A DNA stretch of 64,000 nt from Mycolicibacterium holsaticum DSM 44478 = JCM 12374 (GTDB taxonomy: Bacteria > Actinomycetota > Actinomycetes > Mycobacteriales > Mycobacteriaceae): contig NZ_CP080998.1 of NCBI RefSeq assembly GCF_019645835.1, positions 372,001-436,000 on the forward strand, given 5' to 3'. A program made the translations under genes and the position numbers. Position 1 is the stretch's first letter, and each line of letters starts with the position of its first letter. Below are positions 63,629 to 64,000 of the stretch, piece after piece. Under the pieces are notes generated by a model, which had not been told where the DNA came from, did no database searches, and worked only from the letters and a program-made list of their open reading frames with translations.

Positions 63629-64000
63629 ACCGAGCACCAACTGCGTCGGTGGTATCGGACGGTCTTCCGCGATGTGTACATCTCGAAGGACTCCGAACTC
63701 GCGTTGCGAGATCGGATAAGGGGCGCATGGCTGCGATCGCATCGTAAAGGCGTCATCTCCGGCGTCGCGGCGTCGGCTCTGCACGGTGCTTCATGGGTGG
63801 ACGTCGATACGCCGATCGAGCTGATATCGCCACGTCTACGCCCCCAGCAGGGACTTGTGGTGCGCAACGAGACGGTGGCGCCTGATGAAATCACCAAAAT
63901 CGCGGGGTTACCTGTGACCACACCTGCGCGAACGGCATTCGACCTAGGCCGATATCTCCCCAGAGGTCAGGCGGTCGCCAGACTCGATGCGCTGACACGG
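63566..64000 (+). CDS. AbiEi-antitoxin-like / DUF559-type protein (partial, cut by window edge)
   Basis: An open frame of 145 codons to the window edge. MQYSPMGDVFLGSEALAKGEL is followed by LRRWYRTVFRDVYISKDSEL and ISGVAASALHGASWVD, the winged-helix AbiEi N-terminal pattern; GLPVTTPARTAFDLGRYLPR is common in mycobacterial proteins that end with a DUF559 endonuclease-like domain. The C-terminus is outside the window. ATG 63566 or 63581 starts it. A toxin partner is not visible. A truncated copy of its 5' end is at 12341. Confidence 0.78.
   Translation, partial: MQYSPMGDVFLGSEALAKGELTEHQLRRWYRTVFRDVYISKDSELALRDRIRGAWLRSHRKGVISGVAASALHGASWVDVDTPIELISPRLRPQQGLVVRNETVAPDEITKIAGLPVTTPARTAFDLGRYLPRGQAVARLDALTR

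Noticed and set aside
63471..63719. Short frame starting MFRVFSAKRT at the right edge
   Set aside because: It overlaps the AbiEi-like gene in another frame and begins in the palindrome; only the frame from 63566 shows family sequence and continues to the window end.

Overview
The window looks like the chromosome of a high-GC, probably rapidly growing mycobacterium (Mycolicibacterium type). Marker genes are lpqH, an MmpS/MmpL pair, lucA, two ligC paralogues with Prim-PolC, ami1, hisC2/pat and a dnaX-recR block. The core order runs antiparallel to the M. tuberculosis Rv3715c-Rv3774 region as I recall it: echA21-like, TIGR03086, hisC2, tRNAs, alkylsulfatase, fadE36-like, LapA, proXVWZ, Rv3755c-like, tyrA, tadA, ligC/primC, lucA, tRNA-Ser, ffs, aspC, dnaX, methyltransferase/oxidoreductase pair, ami1, ebfC, recR. 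Accessory blocks are inserted into this backbone. Gene locus comparisons are from memory, not a search.

Layout. 0-4 kb: epimerase, enoyl-CoA hydratase, lipoprotein, TIGR03086 protein, aminotransferase. 4-7.4 kb: two tRNA genes, a UbiA prenyltransferase, a complete IS481-family element inserted exactly at the prenyltransferase stop codon, then a phosphoesterase and a YjbR-like gene. 7.4-12.9 kb: cupin, alkylsulfatase, SDR, phosphatase, kinase-like gene, a truncated copy of an AbiEi-like gene, and LapA. 12.9-19.3 kb: osmoprotectant ABC transporter, tyrA, tadA, tRNA-Ser. 19.4-23.1 kb: a signalling module of a receiver-PP2C phosphatase, a CHASE3 histidine kinase, a single-domain receiver and an RsbW-like anti-sigma kinase. 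23.2-30 kb: archaeal-type prolyl-tRNA synthetase, two LpqH-family lipoproteins, a tRNA-guanine transglycosylase with an altered substrate pocket, and GluQ-RS.

31.5-39.6 kb holds the most interesting block: an aminotransferase, a semialdehyde dehydrogenase, a GntR/FCD regulator, two maleate-isomerase/Asp-Glu-racemase-family proteins (one lacking the second catalytic Cys), a D-2-hydroxyacid dehydrogenase, an amidase and a DUF3830 protein. All three intergenic regions of this block carry the palindrome ATTGTCGACAAT or a one-base variant, so I infer a single local regulon under the GntR protein. An MFS transporter ends beside it but has no such site.

39.7-64 kb: MmpS/MmpL/TetR, ligC1, DUF1801, glyoxalase, TetR, ligC2-primC, several enzymes and regulators, a secreted protease, lucA, tRNA-Ser, SRP RNA, aspC, dnaX, a fatty-acid methyltransferase/FAD oxidoreductase pair, ami1, ebfC, recR, and at the right edge the intact start of the AbiEi-like gene whose 146-bp 5' region is duplicated at 12.3 kb. 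No intergenic stretch exceeds about 300 bp without an RNA gene or other annotated feature. No CRISPR array or replication origin was seen.
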